Below are positions 13,058 to 13,188 of a DNA stretch of 13,188 nucleotides, piece by piece. The stretch lies in the NCBI GenBank assembly GCA_017410745.1, contig JAFPPJ010000204.1:1-13188 (forward strand), read 5' to 3'. Both the position numbers and the translations under genes were made by a program. This stretch comes from Oscillospiraceae bacterium. Lineage in GTDB: Bacteria > Bacillota > Clostridia > Oscillospirales > Ruminococcaceae. The notes under the pieces were generated by a model. It made no database searches and was not told where the DNA came from. It was given only the letters and a program-made list of their open reading frames with translations. The number at the start of each line of letters is the position of its first letter. Position 1 is the first letter of the stretch.

Positions 13058-13188
13058 TATAAAGAGTTTTATTTGTTCAAACGGGTCAGTATGGAGTTAT
13101 GGTTTGTGCTGACGGATTAATTTGCGACTTTTGAACGGTAGCCAGTTGTCGGGACATACTCATTTGTCTTGGGTCAAAGGGGATGAAA
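13058..13188. other. Right-edge stretch without a recognised feature
   Basis: A minus-strand frame is open from the right edge to a TGA at 13086-13088 (33 codons) and could be the end of a convergent gene, but it resembles nothing I know. No promoter, hairpin or RNA gene was found. Confidence 0.3.

Noticed and set aside
13183..13188. ATG at the right edge preceded by AAAGGGG as a gene start
   Set aside because: The purine run touches the ATG with no spacing, and only two codons are visible.

Overview
The window looks like chromosomal DNA of an anaerobic Firmicute, most likely a Ruminococcus-type Clostridia (Oscillospiraceae). The reasons are a tyrosine T-box leader, a TPP-riboswitch-controlled ThiT, an IreB homologue, a Clostridia-style GyrB-like paralogue, a sufCBD-SU cluster with SufU, strong AGGAGG-type ribosome binding sites and roughly even GC. 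The genus is inference. No phage, transposase, CRISPR array, rRNA or tRNA was seen.

Left arm, minus strand (1-1841): the first 62 codons of tyrS, preceded in the same transcript by a small GNAT acetyltransferase. Both lie behind a complete tyrosine T-box (UAC specifier, antiterminator, competing terminator) with its own promoter. Upstream of that promoter is a second minus-strand unit: promoter, TPP riboswitch, terminator hairpin that also covers the Shine-Dalgarno sequence, then thiT and a terminator.

Middle, plus strand (2008-7401): ireB with its own promoter. Next comes a 386-base gene-free stretch that holds a promoter, about 150 bases of hairpin-rich sequence ending in a strong intrinsic terminator (a candidate unidentified structured RNA), and two tandem palindromic 24-base units. 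A DUF7832-like acidic protein and a terminator follow. After a strong promoter come an atypical GyrB/ParE-like ATPase with no neighbouring A subunit, the bifunctional P-protein pheA, and a small unknown membrane protein whose start overlaps the pheA stop by 4 bases. These last three may form one transcript.

Right arm, plus strand (7483-13057): an iron-sulfur assembly operon, sufC-sufB-sufD-(DUF4274-like)-sufS-sufU, with a clear promoter, two back-to-back hairpins in the 5' leader and a terminator after sufU. SufBCD forms the Fe-S scaffold and ATPase, SufS releases sulfur from cysteine, and SufU accepts it. The DUF4274-like gene between sufD and sufS is the unexpected member. The last 130 bases hold no recognised feature.

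Most of the window is ordinary core metabolism. The points most worth a second look are the candidate RNA at 2413-2563, the inserted gene in the suf operon, the orphan GyrB-like protein, the acetyltransferase under tyrosine T-box control, and the altered regulatory motif in PheA.
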